Shown here piece by piece: positions 10,216-22,456 of a stretch of DNA of 64,000 bases. A program made the position numbers and the translations under genes. This DNA comes from Euphorbia lathyris (taxonomy: Eukaryota; Streptophyta; Magnoliopsida; Malpighiales; Euphorbiaceae): NCBI RefSeq assembly GCF_963576675.1, contig NC_088916.1, positions 54,251,001 to 54,315,000 of the forward strand. The letters run 5' to 3'. Positions within the stretch are counted from its first letter, which is position 1, and every line of letters begins with the position of its first letter. Under the pieces are notes generated by a model. It made no database searches. It saw only the letters and a list, made by a program, of their open reading frames with translations, and was not told where the DNA came from.

Positions 10216-12221
10216 TCCGATTTTGAAATTTAAAAAACAGTAATTTCAACCACAAAACCGTAAAAAAAGCAACCGTTCGAGTCGCAATTATGTACCAGTA
10301 ATCCATTTCCTTTGCCGCTCCTCCCCCGATCCATACTTTTTTGTCCGGATTTGAGTTTAGAATTTGAAAGGATTTGAAAATTTGAGAGGATTTGGGATTT
10401 TAACTAAAGGGTATTTTTGTATTTGTTAGAGGCTAAATGTGTGAAATTAGGACTATGAATTGTAATCCACTAAAAAAAATTAGACTACTCTGAGGACATA
10501 ATTATAATTTGGTAAAGAAATAAAATGAAAATGAAATTTAAGTAAGGGGGACATCCATCCATCTAACTAAAGATTGATGGATTATAAAAGCCCAGCAAAG
10601 TTACGATCCATAACAATCGGGAGGGCCTTTGGGTCAGCCACCCCAAGGCTAGGTCGGCAATCCAAAGGCCTGGACTGTACCTTTTGTCTTGCTTTTCCGG
10701 GTTTTGGATGCTTTACGCTGTGTTTCCCGACCTTGTGATTATCCTTTTCAGCACTTTTGTATAGATTAAGAGATGTACCTGTTGTTACGGTTTGTTATTT
10801 ATTGTTAGAAAAAATTGTTTTTCTAAAAAAATAGAAATTTTTTTGTAAAAAATTAATTTTTAGGTATAAAAGACAAACATAAAATCCTAACTAAACACTT
10901 AAAATTCGAAAAATAAGTAAATAAACACTCTTTAAAATTCGATTTCTTTAAAATTCGATTGTTTTAGGGAAATTTATATAGAAATACAGTTTTTAAAAAT
11001 TATTTACAACTATATCAAATTATTCTCTGAATTATATCAAAACAAAAAAAATCATTATTTTTAATACATTTTAAGGATTAGGATTTATAAATTAGGAGTC
11101 TATGTTACATTTTGTAGGGTTAGAATTTATGAATTCGGGTTTAAAATTTATAAACTAGGGTGTAAAAAACTTACTTATTTTGTGATATATAAAAAATAAT
11201 AATAGAATTAAGTTTTTTGATATGATTTAATTGTAATTTTTATAACTAATGTGATTTTCATGTAAAAAGCTCGTTTAATTGTTTTTAATATAGTCTATGA
11301 TAATGCATCAGTTAATTAGACATATATGCCTGATAGATTTGTTAGCCAAGAAAAAATATTCAAAATTCCAAATAAAAGGTTGAACACATAATTAAAGACC
11401 TGTTTGGTTGAATTGTTGTTTGTTATTTGAAAAAACTGATTTTCCAAAAAGCAGGATTCTCTGTTTTTTTTAAATGCTGCTTTTGAGACATGAAAGCCAA
11501 ATAGGAAGTATCTAAATAAACACCTCAATCTTAAGGAGTGGCTTTTATCATTTATTTTTTCAGATTAATCTTTTACATTTTAATTTTTGCTAACGGTTTC
11601 ATTAGCTAAGTTATTTATGGTTTAATACGTGTGAAAATTAAAGGTTAAGGGTTTGATGAAGAAAATATATAAAGATTAAGAGTTTAGCAAAAGTAAAATA
11701 AAATTCGGGAGTTTAAATTTAAATTTTTTTCTATAATAATAAAAAAAAAGGTACACCAATTGAAAACATAATTAATATAAAATGTTTATTTATGAAATTA
11801 GTTAGTATAATCAATTTTATTAATTATTTTTATTTATTAGTATTTTTCTTATGTATTAGCTTGAAAATAGAATTTTAAATTCAATTAATTCAAATGATAT
11901 TCTTCAAAGCAAAAACAAAAAATTATCTTTATCTTTTATTTTTCATTTCAATTTCTATAATTATTAGATATTCAAAATTTAGAAGAAAAACAACTGAAAA
12001 ATAATGGTTATTTTTTTTCAAAATTAATAAGATGGTTAAATGTCAAAACAAATTTCCTATATTTTAGAGGTTTTCTGGTTTTCAATTTCTCTATATATTG
12101 AGTCCTATATTAATAGTTTAGTTAACAGATCAAAAATATAAATTGATTTGAGTCGGCCGGCTGGGTTTATTCAAGTCTTGACAACTTTCGCATGATGTTT
12201 TTTTTTGTTTGTTTTATTTTT
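10216..12221. other. AT-rich intergenic DNA with two relics of a hAT-like MITE
   Basis: No coding sequence is credible. Stretches at about 10765-10960 and 11396-11535 are diverged copies of the MITE seen intact at 27166-27503 and 45039-45365: both keep the TGTTTGGTT or TGTTACGGTTTG start, a central TTTTCCAAAAAGCA-like block and a CTAAACACTT or AAACACCT end. The rest is AT-rich DNA in which I see nothing. Confidence 0.55.
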
Positions 12222-12627
12222 GGCCTAATATATAAATAGCTCCCTGAACTTGTTCAAATGTTACAACTGCCCCCTGAACTTTCAATTGTAACAACTTACT
12301 CCTCAAACTTGTCCAATTGTAAAACATAACCCCTCAAACTTGTCCAATTGTAAAACATAACCCCAAATTACTGACATGGACTGCAATTGAAGAAATACGT
12401 GAAATACAAAAGTTGCAACGTTCGTGGAGTGTGATAATCAGATCTTTGGCGTGATACGAATCCGGGAAAACGTTTTTACGGTTGCTTCAAGTACGGGGTA
12501 AAAAAATTTCCAAATTTGGGATTATGTTTTACAATTGGACAAGTTTAAGGGTAAGTTGTTACAATTGAAAGTTGGAGAAAGCAATTGCAATATTTAGACA
12601 AGTTCAAGGATTATTTGTGTATCAGGC
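12222..12627. mobile_element. Inverted-repeat MITE
   Basis: The two ends are imperfect inverted repeats of about 120 bp: GGCCTAATATATAAATAG at the left and its relative reading inward from 12627, followed on both sides by motifs such as CCTGAACTT, TTGTAACAACTTAC and TTGTCCAATTGTAAAACATAA (the last tandemly doubled on the left). The flanks are TTTATTTTT and TTTATTTAT, a possible 9-bp target duplication with one mismatch, which would suit a Mutator-like family. It has no coding capacity. Confidence 0.65.
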
Positions 12628-13495
12628 TTTTATTTATTGGTCATTAAATGTATGTGAGTAGTAGGGCTGGGCACAGTTCGGTCCAAGTCGGGGATTCATG
12701 AATCTCCAGTATTGGATTGAAATTCGGAGATTAATAAAAGGAAATCTCCAGGATTGGATTGAAAGAATAAATCTCCAGAATTGAATTGCCCCAAAATTTC
12801 GGTCCAGTCCAGTTCGGGGATTCGGAGATTCGGTTCCGGTCCAATCCAATATAATTTTTCGGTGATTCGGATAAATATCTAATAGTTTAAGTCCTAAAAA
12901 ATATATTAAAAATTTAATTTACAAAATTTTATTATCTTACATAACTTGAAATAAATTATATTTTTTTAGGAAGTAAACAACATTCATTAAAAGTTACAAT
13001 AGACAACAAGGCTAAAAAAAACCCCACAAAATCAAAGTATTAAAAGTTACGGTAGACAACAAGGCTAAAAAAACCCACAAAATCAAAGTTACAAAATAAC
13101 AAATCCATAAAAACAAACAACCTTTAATTCAAAAAAGATAACACTTCATTAGCAAAATCTCTCTAATCATCATCCCAATTTCTAATTGAATCTTCTTAAC
13201 ACAACAAATTCCTTGCTTTCCAAAGCAAAGGCAGTAAAAGCCAAACATCAACCTAAACATATAAAATTTACCATATTAGTGAATCAACAAATGTTAAATT
13301 AATTAGCTTTCACTTCAATAAAATTAATCAACACACTAACAAAAAGTAAAAGGAAAAAAAATATGCTTACCAAAGTGCATTTGATTCGGTTAAAAAAACC
13401 TTAGATATCCAATTGAAATATGGATAAAAGAGATGATGCAATTTCAGGATCAGAACTAATTTCTACAAATTAAATAACATTTATATAGTTAGTAT

Positions 13496-14098
13496 TCATA
13501 AATATTTAATTAAAATAAAACTATGAAATATAATTGGTAAGTAAATATTACCTTCTTCAATAGCATCAAGATCTTCAACTTCTTCTTCATGCTTGAAAGC
13601 TTGAGTTGAAGTTTTCAACCAATCTTGACAACAAATCAAAACCGCAGCTCTAGCAGGAGTTAAAGAACTCCTAAATTGATCCAAAGTTCTACCACTTGTG
13701 CTAAACGTAGATTCAAAAGCCACAGTTGAGCATTGAATTGCAAAAACATCTTTTACAACTTTGGATAAAGTAGGATATCGCATAGCATTAACCTTCCACC
13801 ACAATAGAAGGTCAAACTCAATTACATATTTTTCAGGTGCCTCATTGACATATATTTCCCATTCTCCCTCAATTGACATATCTTTATCAATATTTAAAAA
13901 ATAATCATCAATCTCATCATCAATGTCATCATCCGCTTCATCCAAACTAGAAGAATGTGCTCCAAGGTTCACATTTTCTTGCACATTTTGCACTATATAC
14001 TCATCTAACAATGCAATAATAATCTTTATGACTTGTGCCACCAACTCATTAGCATCCCTTTTCCCCATTCCCATTATTTCAAAATAATATAAACACAC
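13496..14098 (-). pseudogene. hAT transposase C-terminal fragment
   Basis: A 200-codon open frame. Residues about 78-162 match the hAT C-terminal dimerisation domain (DLLLWWKVNAMRYPTLS, then STSGRTLDQFRSSL and a CQDWL ending). The N-terminal 75 residues are acidic linker. The BED zinc finger and the RNase H-fold catalytic region that a hAT transposase of 600 or more residues should have are absent upstream, so the protein is a remnant. The first ATG is used; the true reading frame probably entered from upstream exons now lost. Confidence 0.85.
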
Positions 14099-14103
14099 AA
14101 AAA

Positions 14104-14277
14104 ATGGTATCTCTTATGAGGATTTTCATGATATTTATTGTAATCTCTATTCTTTTCTTCAGTGATATTTCACAATCACTTGAAGAACAAAATGTCATTG
14201 ACAATTATGAATTCTTAACAAATGATCAACAATCTGCTTTTCATAGAAAAGTTGTCCACTTTCTAATTATTCACTGA
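14104..14277 (+). CDS. Possible 57-residue secreted peptide ORF inside the hAT element
   Basis: ATG at 14104 opens a 57-codon frame whose first 23 or so residues are hydrophobic (MVSLMRIFMIFIVISILFF), followed by SDISQS and a polar tail with no cysteine. This looks like a signal peptide plus a short mature part. It starts six bases from the divergent transposase fragment and belongs to no transposase domain I know. It could be a captured host fragment or a chance frame in AT-rich DNA; I do not assign a function. Confidence 0.2.
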   Translation: MVSLMRIFMIFIVISILFFSDISQSLEEQNVIDNYEFLTNDQQSAFHRKVVHFLIIH

Positions 14278-15119
14278 AGATTTGGATGATCAAATTTCTT
14301 TGATTCTTGGTTATCTGACTAAGGGCGGATGGGGTAGGCAAAGATAGCTGCATTTCTATAGGTTCAATTCATCAATGTCGGTATCTTAGTCATAGATTGA
14401 TGTTGTCCTCCCTTGGCAGATTAAGCAAAGCTTTTTTAGCTATAAGACCCCATAATACCCGATTGAACAAGAGGTGATGAGATGGGAAAGGTGGGAGTGG
14501 CTATCTAGAAAATTTTCCATGGCTGAAAAACCAAGTGAAGAAAATTTTCCTAATTGATTTTCCATTAGAGGAAGCTTCTGTGAATTAATTAAGAACTATA
14601 TCTAATACCCTAACATATAAAACTTCAAATATAACACAGTACATATAAAACTTCAAATCTACACCATGTACACAACACAGAGTTTAGAAATTGAAATATA
14701 AAAGTTCAGAGTTTAGAAAACTTATCAAAGTTTAGACCTTATTATGACTATATAATAATGTTATATCTTATTAATAAATTATAAATTTATATTATTGTAA
14801 TTAGTTTACCAAACCTTACAAAATATATAACTATATATTATATAATATTTCTCTTTATATAAAGTTAATGTATGAAATATAAATTTATTATTGCTAAACT
14901 TTCGGTTATTTCAGTTCGGTCCAATCCAATCCAATTCAATCCGGTTATCGGTCCAGTTCTGGATAAATTTCGGTCCAGTTCTTTGACAAAAAGTCAACGG
15001 TCCAATCCAGTTCGGTTCTCCAAAAAAAGTCAACGGTCCAGTCCAATTCCGGAGTTTTTTCTTCGGATATTCGGTCCGGTCCAGTATCTCCAAGATCCGC
15101 GCCCAGCCCTAGTGAGTAG

Positions 15120-15871
15120 AGTAAAATTCTCTCACAACTTGTGCTGTATTTATGTATTATAATAATTAGGCAAAAAGGCTATATTGGTTCCTAATTTTAA
15201 CAAAATTTGTACGATTGGTCCATCACCTTTAGGCTAAATAATCATTTATCCCTTTTTCTTTTTTAACATTTCATATTTATTGAGCCTAATTTATGCAAGT
15301 TAAAGTCCAATGTGGTCACCGTTTTAACTACATATATGAATCGGTCCAGCTTGATTCAGCTCAATGTCTATAAACTTTAAAAGAAAACGAGATTAGGGTT
15401 CAAAAAGAATCTTGAACATTTTGGTTTGGGTGCATTAAGCTTCAGTTGATGTTTTCGGATTATACTAATTTCAATTTGAGGTGTTTGTTTTGGGAGTGTG
15501 TCAAGGCAAATTGATTCCCAATTTAATTTTGTAATTATTCTAACTTCTAAAACAAACGATTAAATCGAAAGATTCAAAAACTGAAAAAATCTTTGTTAAG
15601 TACCTACAAAACGTTTTACTAACTCAATCAATGGCTACTAAAAATAAATCAATTATTTTTATTGAAAAGCTTTGATTATTAATAATGAAAATAATATAAA
15701 GCTGGAAAATACAAATGAAATGTGACAATTCTGTAAAGAAATTGCAATTAAACGAAAACAAATTTCAAGCTTGAATAAACGAATAATAATGAAACTTAGG
15801 AACTTAAGAACTCTTATAGATGTTGCTGGAATCTTGAATAAAACTCAAATTGGCAAATTGAAATTTTGAAT
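15120..15871. other. Intergenic, nothing recognised
   Basis: AT-rich sequence between the hAT element and the next retroposon, with no credible coding sequence, repeat or RNA gene. Confidence 0.6.
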
Positions 15872-15889
15872 CGAAATGTGAAATAACTT

Positions 15890-16607
15890 TTTTTTTTTTT
15901 GATAGTAAAGCTTCATCATTTCAATAGATACCAAAGTATAAGTACATCATGAAAAGAGTAAGGAAAATAACCTTACACAAGTATAGGTTAATGCCTAATA
16001 CAACGTCCATAGAGGCAATAAAAACACTACAAAGAGTAAAAATAACCATAAAAGGTACAACTAAAACAATAAAACCCATACTTTCCAGGAATCCAACTCC
16101 GCAAGAAGACAACTGCAAACCAATCGTTATCATTTAATCCCTTCCGGCTACTCGGATCTGAGTCCGTTTTACTGGTGCAACCCCGTAGATCTGTAGATCT
16201 ACGAATAAAATAAAACGTTTCCGCTCTTGCTAAACCCGAAAAAAGCGTAAACGACTGAGATATAGCTAACAGGTGCGAATCTAACGGAGAAAATCCAATG
16301 AAAAGGTGTGGATTCAACTAAGACAGAAGGAAAATACTAGAAAAAACTAGAAAATCAGAGATAAAGCCATAGATGGGAGGAGGAAGAAGAAAGACAAGCT
16401 TCCTTCTCCCTCCTCCAACTAGATCTGGCTTTTTTGTTCAAGCCCAAAAAATTTCTGTCACGTCTGGAAAAGAAAAGAGTAGAGAATAGAGAAGAAGAAA
16501 GGAAGCAGGAGGGAGGAGAGGGGAGAAGATAGGCGGCAAGGAGATGAGGGTGCCTAGAGAGAAGTCAGACCTTCTCTCTCTAGGCGGTATGTGGATGTAT
16601 ACTGTAC
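15890..16607 (-). mobile_element. 718-bp poly(A) retroposon (short LINE-derived or SINE-like)
   Basis: Flanked by an 18-bp perfect duplication, CGAAATGTGAAATAACTT, at 15872-15889 and 16608-16625. On the minus strand the element ends in a poly(A) run (plus-strand T at 15890-15900) after TGAAGCTTTACTATC, and starts with a strong hairpin (plus strand GCCTAGAGAGAAG at 16552-16564 against the complementary arm at 16571-16585), followed by a pyrimidine-rich stretch. Target duplication plus poly(A) shows retroposition by LINE machinery. No reverse transcriptase is encoded and no pol III boxes were identified, so a LINE with a large internal deletion is at least as likely as a SINE. Confidence 0.85.
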
Positions 16608-16625
16608 CGAAATGTGAAATAACTT

Positions 16626-19554
16626 GAAAAGTAAGTAAAGAGGTAATCTAAGGGCACTTAAACAAGAGAAAAAAGAGAGTAAAGAGGCTAGAAAAGAGTT
16701 TTACTCAATGGATTTTGATATGTTGTTGTAATGTAAATTTTATAGTTGATGGTAACATAAATCCGTGAAATCTTGGTCTTTCACTATTCCACTTTGACTA
16801 ACATTTTTATGGCGCGTTTTTCTTATATTGGGGAGCAAGATTCCACCTTAGAACGTAGGTTAGAAACAGTTTGAACTATTGAAAAAATTATTTTCTAATC
16901 AGACACGTTTTTTCACAACTATGTGTATAATCGTTAGAAAAATGCTCATGTCTCCCCCAATATTGTTCCCTGAAGAATAGCCCACGAACTTGTAACGAAC
17001 CAAGGAACCGGGATTCCAATAGAGCTCAGAGGGATTCCAACGAAATTTACTTCGAAAAATAAGGCTTCTAAAAGAAATGTGATACTGAAAAATAGGCTTC
17101 CAAAACTGACATGTTCTTTTTTATATATAAGATTTGTTCTTCCCTTAAATCGACTGGTCAAACAAGGCCGCTCGAACCGCCTAGACGCTTGAAATCAAAA
17201 ATCCGTTCCAATTTTCTCTGATTAATTCATCTAGGTGTTTTTTTTTGTCCGTATGCGATTTTTAGATGTCTAGGCTCCGCCTAGGTATCATCTACAGCGA
17301 CAATGAACAAAAGTGTTTTTCATTGTCTTTTTTTTTACTTAATTATAATTCATTTTTGAGTTGTTTCAATGATATTGTTGTTGAAATATTGATGTTCGTA
17401 AATTTTTTAAGATATATGTTATAAATATACGTATTTTTCTATATTAAATAATTTTACATTATTATTTTTAGATAGTATAATACATATTAATTGAATTTAT
17501 ATAACAATTTATTGATTAACAAATAAAAAATATAAAAATACAACTCCGATTAATTTCCGACTAATCCTCGAACCTCTGTCAGTCCGACTAGCGCCTAACG
17601 TTTTTTACAACCTTGCTTAAACCCCTAAAAACCATCTTTCAAATTTACAAATTTATTTTTATGATTTCGAAATAATAAATTATAATTTTATCAATCTTAT
17701 TTATGAAATAAGACATTATTTTTACTTCGTTATTTTTCTCTGTAAAAAAAAAAGTTATTTTGGTTACATTAAGTTTCTAATGACTAGAAAATTTAGTTTT
17801 TAACATAAAATTCGGTTAACAAATTGTGTTCACCTACGCCTTAAAAATAATTTTTAATATGTATGGTATTGTTATAGAAAAATTGTAAAAGCTTTGTTTT
17901 GAATTATAAATTTTTTGTTTTTGAACTGTAAAATGTACAATTTCTGATGTAAATTAAATGAGTAACGGTATGTTGGTGAGTTTATATTGGTGAGTTTATA
18001 TTCAGAACTTACTAATTTAGCAAACTGGAAAAAATTAAGAGTTTTTTTTAAGAAAAATTCCAAAGTTTAATGTGTTGAAATTAATAAAATCAAAACTAAT
18101 TTGGGGCTTTACTATATTTCAGGCCTGTTTTGGAAGCCCAATCTGTTTTGGGGCTTTATCATATTTCGGATTTAACTTACTTATTCGACACTCTAAATTT
18201 ATAGAAAAGATTATACATAGTATAAGGTAAAGGCTATGGTTACTTTGTTTTTTACAAAGTAAGTCTTACTTTGTATATTTTCACCATTAACTTGATTAAA
18301 TTTTTATCTATCAAAAAAAGAAAACTTGTTTAAATATACATTTTAATTTATCATTTTTTTTATTCCGCATGAACTTGTGAGGTTAATTATATTATTTTAA
18401 GCATATTAAGAGAGCTAACAAAACATTCATAAATTCAGGTGAGTAATGTATATTTTCCTTTTACCAATGTACCAAGTCTTTGCTCAATCATAATTGGCTA
18501 AAAGCAAATTAAACCTTCAAACTTTTGGGATTTTAAATTTCCACCCTATAATCATTCATTTTTTTTATACTAAGCCTTTAAACTTTAATTTTTACACACA
18601 TTAAATCTCTTACTTACAGTTTTGTTACTTAAATCGTTCGTGTAGAACTCAATGTATGTTGAGAGAAAAAAAAAAAAAAAAATTGGAAACTAAATCTTTA
18701 AAATCTTTATTTACTTAATATTTTATTAATTTACAAGTTGTAAAGAATTATTATTTTATTTTATTTTAAAAAAATGATAACTTGTCCACCAAATGTGGAA
18801 AAGTGACTCTTTGGTCTGCTTAAGCCCCTTTGCTTTGGTAGGGTAGTTGAATTGTCATGATTGTTGAATGGTTCCAATCTTGGTTGCATCAGCTTCTTCA
18901 ATTTTGTCAATCACTCTTAATACACATTTCAGACAAGATTGGTGTAGCTTCATACAAACAGTTGAAGTGGATAGAGTTTACCCACTTATAGCTCAAACAA
19001 ACTAAACCTTCAAAAGTAAAGATTCACATTGTCAAACTAAGGAAATAAAAGAAGAAGAAAGGACAAACAAAACCATTTGTAATCTTGGAAACATCATGCA
19101 CTTGGAACTATATAGTTTATGTCATTTATCTAACTTGTATTAGCTTTATTTATAGTGGTAAGTTGGATTCTTGACTTTTAGGTAATGTGCTACAACTCCT
19201 ATCAATCTCTTTAACTAATCTAACTCTAATATGGTTAAGTGATATCACACAAACTGACACGAATGTTCACGAACAAATATGACTATTTAAGAACGAACAT
19301 GCATGTTCATGAACAAAAGTGACCGTTTGGAATTAAACTTTGAATTAAAAATTAATTCAACTTATGAAGAGAACTCAGCTCAAGTAGGCCGGCCCAAAGG
19401 CCCCCGTTTTGAAGCAGCTATGTGTCGCTCACATCGTACGGGAAGAGTCTTTTCTCTAGTTAGTTAAAGACTTGCATATTGGACACCTAAAAAAAGAGGC
19501 TGACAAGAACTAATGATGGAGACAAATTTAGAGAGGTTTGTAGTACATGAATGA
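16626..19554. other. Intergenic, AT-rich
   Basis: No gene found. At 17165-17600 there are scattered segments with GCCTAGACGCTTG, GCTCCGCCTAGG and CAGTCCGACTAGCGCCTAACG that look like a degenerate dispersed repeat, but I could not define ends. The rest has long A/T runs (for example poly(A) at 18665-18681) and nothing else recognisable. Confidence 0.5.
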
Positions 19555-20040
19555 ATTGTTTGGTCTACCTTTACCGCATCCATTTCGATCGATCACCACA
19601 TTAAAGAAGTTATGCTCAATAATAAATAATAGTGTCTGATGGAGGCTTAACGCCTCTGCCAGCGTTGGAGGAAGGATTCCCGTCTCGGAATCTCGAAAGC
19701 TTGAAGAAATATCATGTCATTATTAGTGAAAATAACACCCAAACGGATAGAATTGCTAGAAATGTGGCTGGCTGCATCAATATTTAGCTTCAAAGAATTC
19801 ATCACTGAATCTATATATCTCTCTTGCTGTCAAATTGTGGACACTCCGAAAGACAACTTGTAAACTTAGCAAATTGTTGCAAGAAATCGCTGACATTGCG
19901 TTGGTACCAAATTTCCCGCAATCCATACGGAATTCTTCCAAGAAAAAAGGTTGTAAAAAGGTATTATTTTCTGTTGCCGAAACCCACCGCGTAATGTAAT
20001 CAATATTTAACCCAACCTCACATTCAACATTCCCAAATAA
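19555..20040 (-). pseudogene. L1-type LINE ORF2 remnant (linker and RNase H)
   Basis: Minus-strand reading across frameshifts gives a pre-RNase H linker (LREIWYQRNVSDFLQQF, near 19880), then the start of RNase H (LKLNIDAAS at about 19790, with the catalytic Asp) and, after a frameshift, LAEALSLHQTLLFIIEHNFFNVVI (about 19670-19600, with the catalytic Glu). These match the C-terminal region of plant LINE ORF2. No poly(A) tail or target duplication could be located, and the rest of ORF2 is missing. Confidence 0.75.
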
Positions 20041-20579
20041 CTTTGAATAATAATATCTAACTTAAAAGTAAATTGAATGAAAGAAACATGATTATAATCA
20101 ATGAAAAAATAATAAAAAATGAGAAATAGCATTTTATTTTATAAAGTGAAAGACATTTTTTTCACTAAGATTAAAAATAAAAGACACCAAAAAAATATTA
20201 ATTTATACAAAACAAATAAGCAGATATATACTATTATATTTTAGATCCTAACTTTTCTGTTTGTGCTTTAAATCTAGCCTTAATAGGCACTCAGCCCCCT
20301 AAACTTGTAACCGTTTTTCACCTAGCCCTTTCAACTTAGGGGATAACCTCTCAACCCCTTCAACTCTCCAAAAACATCACATACAGCCCCTTACACCCCT
20401 ATGTTCGGTCAAAATATTGACTCGTGTAGAAAATGCGCTTGACTGTTGACCGCACCAATGTCACGTGTCATTTTTTTATTAAAATTTTCCATTCTGACAT
20501 AAGAATTCTGATCGAAATCCATTTCTAGTAGTTGCTCGCCGAGCACAATTGGGCTTGCTCGCCGAGAAGGGGTCTAATT
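20041..20579. other. Intergenic with a possible MITE end
   Basis: No gene. At 20280-20470 the text TAGGCACTCAGCCCCCTAAAC and the following CCCTTCAACT motifs resemble one end of a plant inverted-repeat MITE, but no matching second end was found. It then joins a copia gag fragment. Confidence 0.4.
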
Positions 20580-20811
20580 CTAATACTAAAGTTAAGTTCC
20601 GTCAACAAATGAAAATTTGTTCTTGGACATGAGGGCGACTTTAACTGCCCGAGACCACTGATGATAGTTGGATCCAGATAGCTCCTGCGAAACCAGAGAT
20701 AGAGTCGGAGTTTCATTTGGTGGAAGGTGGTAGGGGCTGCCGGAGCTGATGATGGAGCAGCCATTGATGCTTGCTCAATAATAGATGGGATTCAGTTTTG
20801 CTCTGATACCA
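20580..20811 (-). pseudogene. copia 5' fragment: primer binding site and start of gag
   Basis: On the minus strand TGGTATCAGAGC (20811-20800) is a copia primer binding site. A gag start follows at 20764 (MAAPSSAPAAPTTFHQMKL) and, after a frameshift, the conserved N-terminal gag motif LSGSNYHQWSRAVKVALM and KNKFSFVDGT. The match ends near 20590. The LTR should begin near 20820 and extend right, but I could not find its other end. This is a short relic of an element different from the other two minus-strand copia elements here. Confidence 0.75.
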
Positions 20812-20819
20812 TATTAAAT

Positions 20820-21762
20820 TGAATGAGGTAAAATTCTTGAATCCCCTTAATTCTCATTAAAAAATTAAATGCTCCTAACTATTACATTTATATCTTAATA
20901 TTTAGGTTTGTTCATCAAGCAAACTTAATGGACAAGAAAAAGTAAAGACAAGTGTCCTATTGTGAGCCCTTGATTGCAATCAATGGTGGAGATTTATTTG
21001 TGGTGTGATTGAGTGTGGTGAAGAACACATTTGTCTGATGAAGCCCTTCTAGAATATGCCAATAGGCTGGAATTGACGAAAACGCCCTTGGCTAGCACGA
21101 AAAGACGCATGTGCCCCTGGACATGATCTTTGCATGTAAATAAGACTTAAAGTCTTTATTGGTACTATACTTATCATTTGCTTTCTTCATTCTTTCGAGA
21201 AGAGAAACTCAAAAGCCTCTCTTCCTCACCTCTTCGTTTTGAACATCTTCCTTCTTCTCTCTGTAATTCGTTCATCTTGTGCTTGTATCTTTAATAACAT
21301 GTGTGTTAAAAAAAACACCCTTATTTTTCTTACATTGATTATCTTTAATGTGGGTGTATGTTATCACTAATGACACTTTGAACAAGGCTTTTAGATATAT
21401 TTTTATGTCTTTCATTTTTATGTGTTTATCTTTAATCAAGTAAGCTCATAATTATTGATTATCTTGTTGTAATTATAACTGAATTTCTGCCATTTCGATC
21501 TTAGTTTCTCATAATTTATGCAGAATAGCAATGCGCATTGTGTTGAATCAATAGTTGCCTTTCGAGTTATGTCAGTTCTTTCTGAAATTTGATCATTGGT
21601 TTGGGGAGTTTTAAAGTGACGAGGGAATCATCATGATCGAGCGGGCAAAAGTTTGAAACGGGACTCATATAGTGTGGAGACAGCACGGTGTCAGGCATGC
21701 AACATGATGTGTGAGTGCTAAGTTCTATGTCACTTTTGTTGTTTTGTCATCCTTTAATTATG
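20820..21762. other. Unassigned; probable remains of the copia LTR at its left
   Basis: The sequence next to the primer binding site starts TGAATGAGG, a possible LTR terminus. A pyrimidine-rich stretch at 21180-21300 resembles a promoter or 5' UTR. No coding sequence was found and no boundary could be fixed. Confidence 0.35.
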
Positions 21763-22456
21763 GGATAAGGTACCAGAATAGGCCTAATGTATTTGAGAAA
21801 GTACCAATTTAGGCTCAACGTTCGAAATAATACCAATATAGGTTTAACGTTTACAACATAATATCAATTTAGGCTTATCGTTTACAACATAGCATCAATT
21901 TAGGCCCCATGTACAAAATAGCATCAATATAGGCTTAACGTTTTACAAAATATATACAATTTAAGCTAAACGTCATAACTAAATGAATCATATTATATAT
22001 TTTTTCCATATTAATGTTATATGTTATCTTTTTTATTTAGTTTTATATTCTTATTTATTATAATACAATTAATTAGTATTCTTGCCCATTAAAATCTTAT
22101 ATTCGTTTTTCATAAATGATTCTATGACTACTAAATTTCATTACTCATGTATATGCAAACTAAAAGTAATTGAATATCCACAATATTTCGAACACTGACA
22201 TGTATCAATAATATTGTGGATATTCAATTACTTTAAGCCTAAATTGATATTCAATTACTTTAAGCCTAAATTTTATAAATGTTAAGCTTATATTGGTGCT
22301 ATTTTGTACATGAAACCTAAATTGATGCTATATTGTAAACTTTAAGCCTAAATTGATATTATGTTGTAAACGTTAAGCCTATATTGATGTTATTTCGAAC
22401 GTTGAACCTAAATTGATACTTTCCAAATACATTAAGCCTATTCTGATACCTTATCC
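21763..22456. mobile_element. Foldback (long inverted repeat) element, 694 bp
   Basis: The left end GGATAAGGTACCAGAATAGG pairs with the inverted right end at 22456 (GGATAAGGTATCAGAATAGG when read inward). Homology continues for about 170 bp on each side, made of short units containing CCAATTTAGGCTCAACG-type motifs that alternate along the arms. The centre is AT-rich. It has no coding capacity and no clear target duplication, so the superfamily is unassigned. Confidence 0.8.

Larger units (their letters stand above)
12662..15111. mobile_element. hAT transposon, internally decayed, with perfect 8-bp target duplication
   Basis: The element starts TAGGGCTGGGCAC and ends GCGCCCAGCCCTA, giving an 11-bp terminal inverted repeat, and is flanked by GTGAGTAG at 12654-12661 and 15112-15119. 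TAGGG ends, an 8-bp duplication and a hAT dimerisation domain inside (minus strand) identify the superfamily. CGGTCC occurs three times near the left end (12679, 12800, 12837) and seven times near the right end (14917 to 15077), all in the plus orientation, resembling the subterminal transposase sites of Ac/Ds. At 2.45 kb with only a transposase fragment it is non-autonomous. Confidence 0.93.

Noticed and set aside
16027..16317. 96-codon minus-strand frame in the short retroposon
   Set aside because: No domain recognised; likely chance frame in a LINE-like 3' region.
17165..17600. Segment with GCCTAGGCG-type motifs resembling a dispersed repeat
   Set aside because: No ends, inverted repeats or target duplication could be defined.
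18780..19140. Less AT-rich stretch that might be a non-coding RNA or gene remnant
   Set aside because: No open frame, splice pattern or recognisable small RNA was found.
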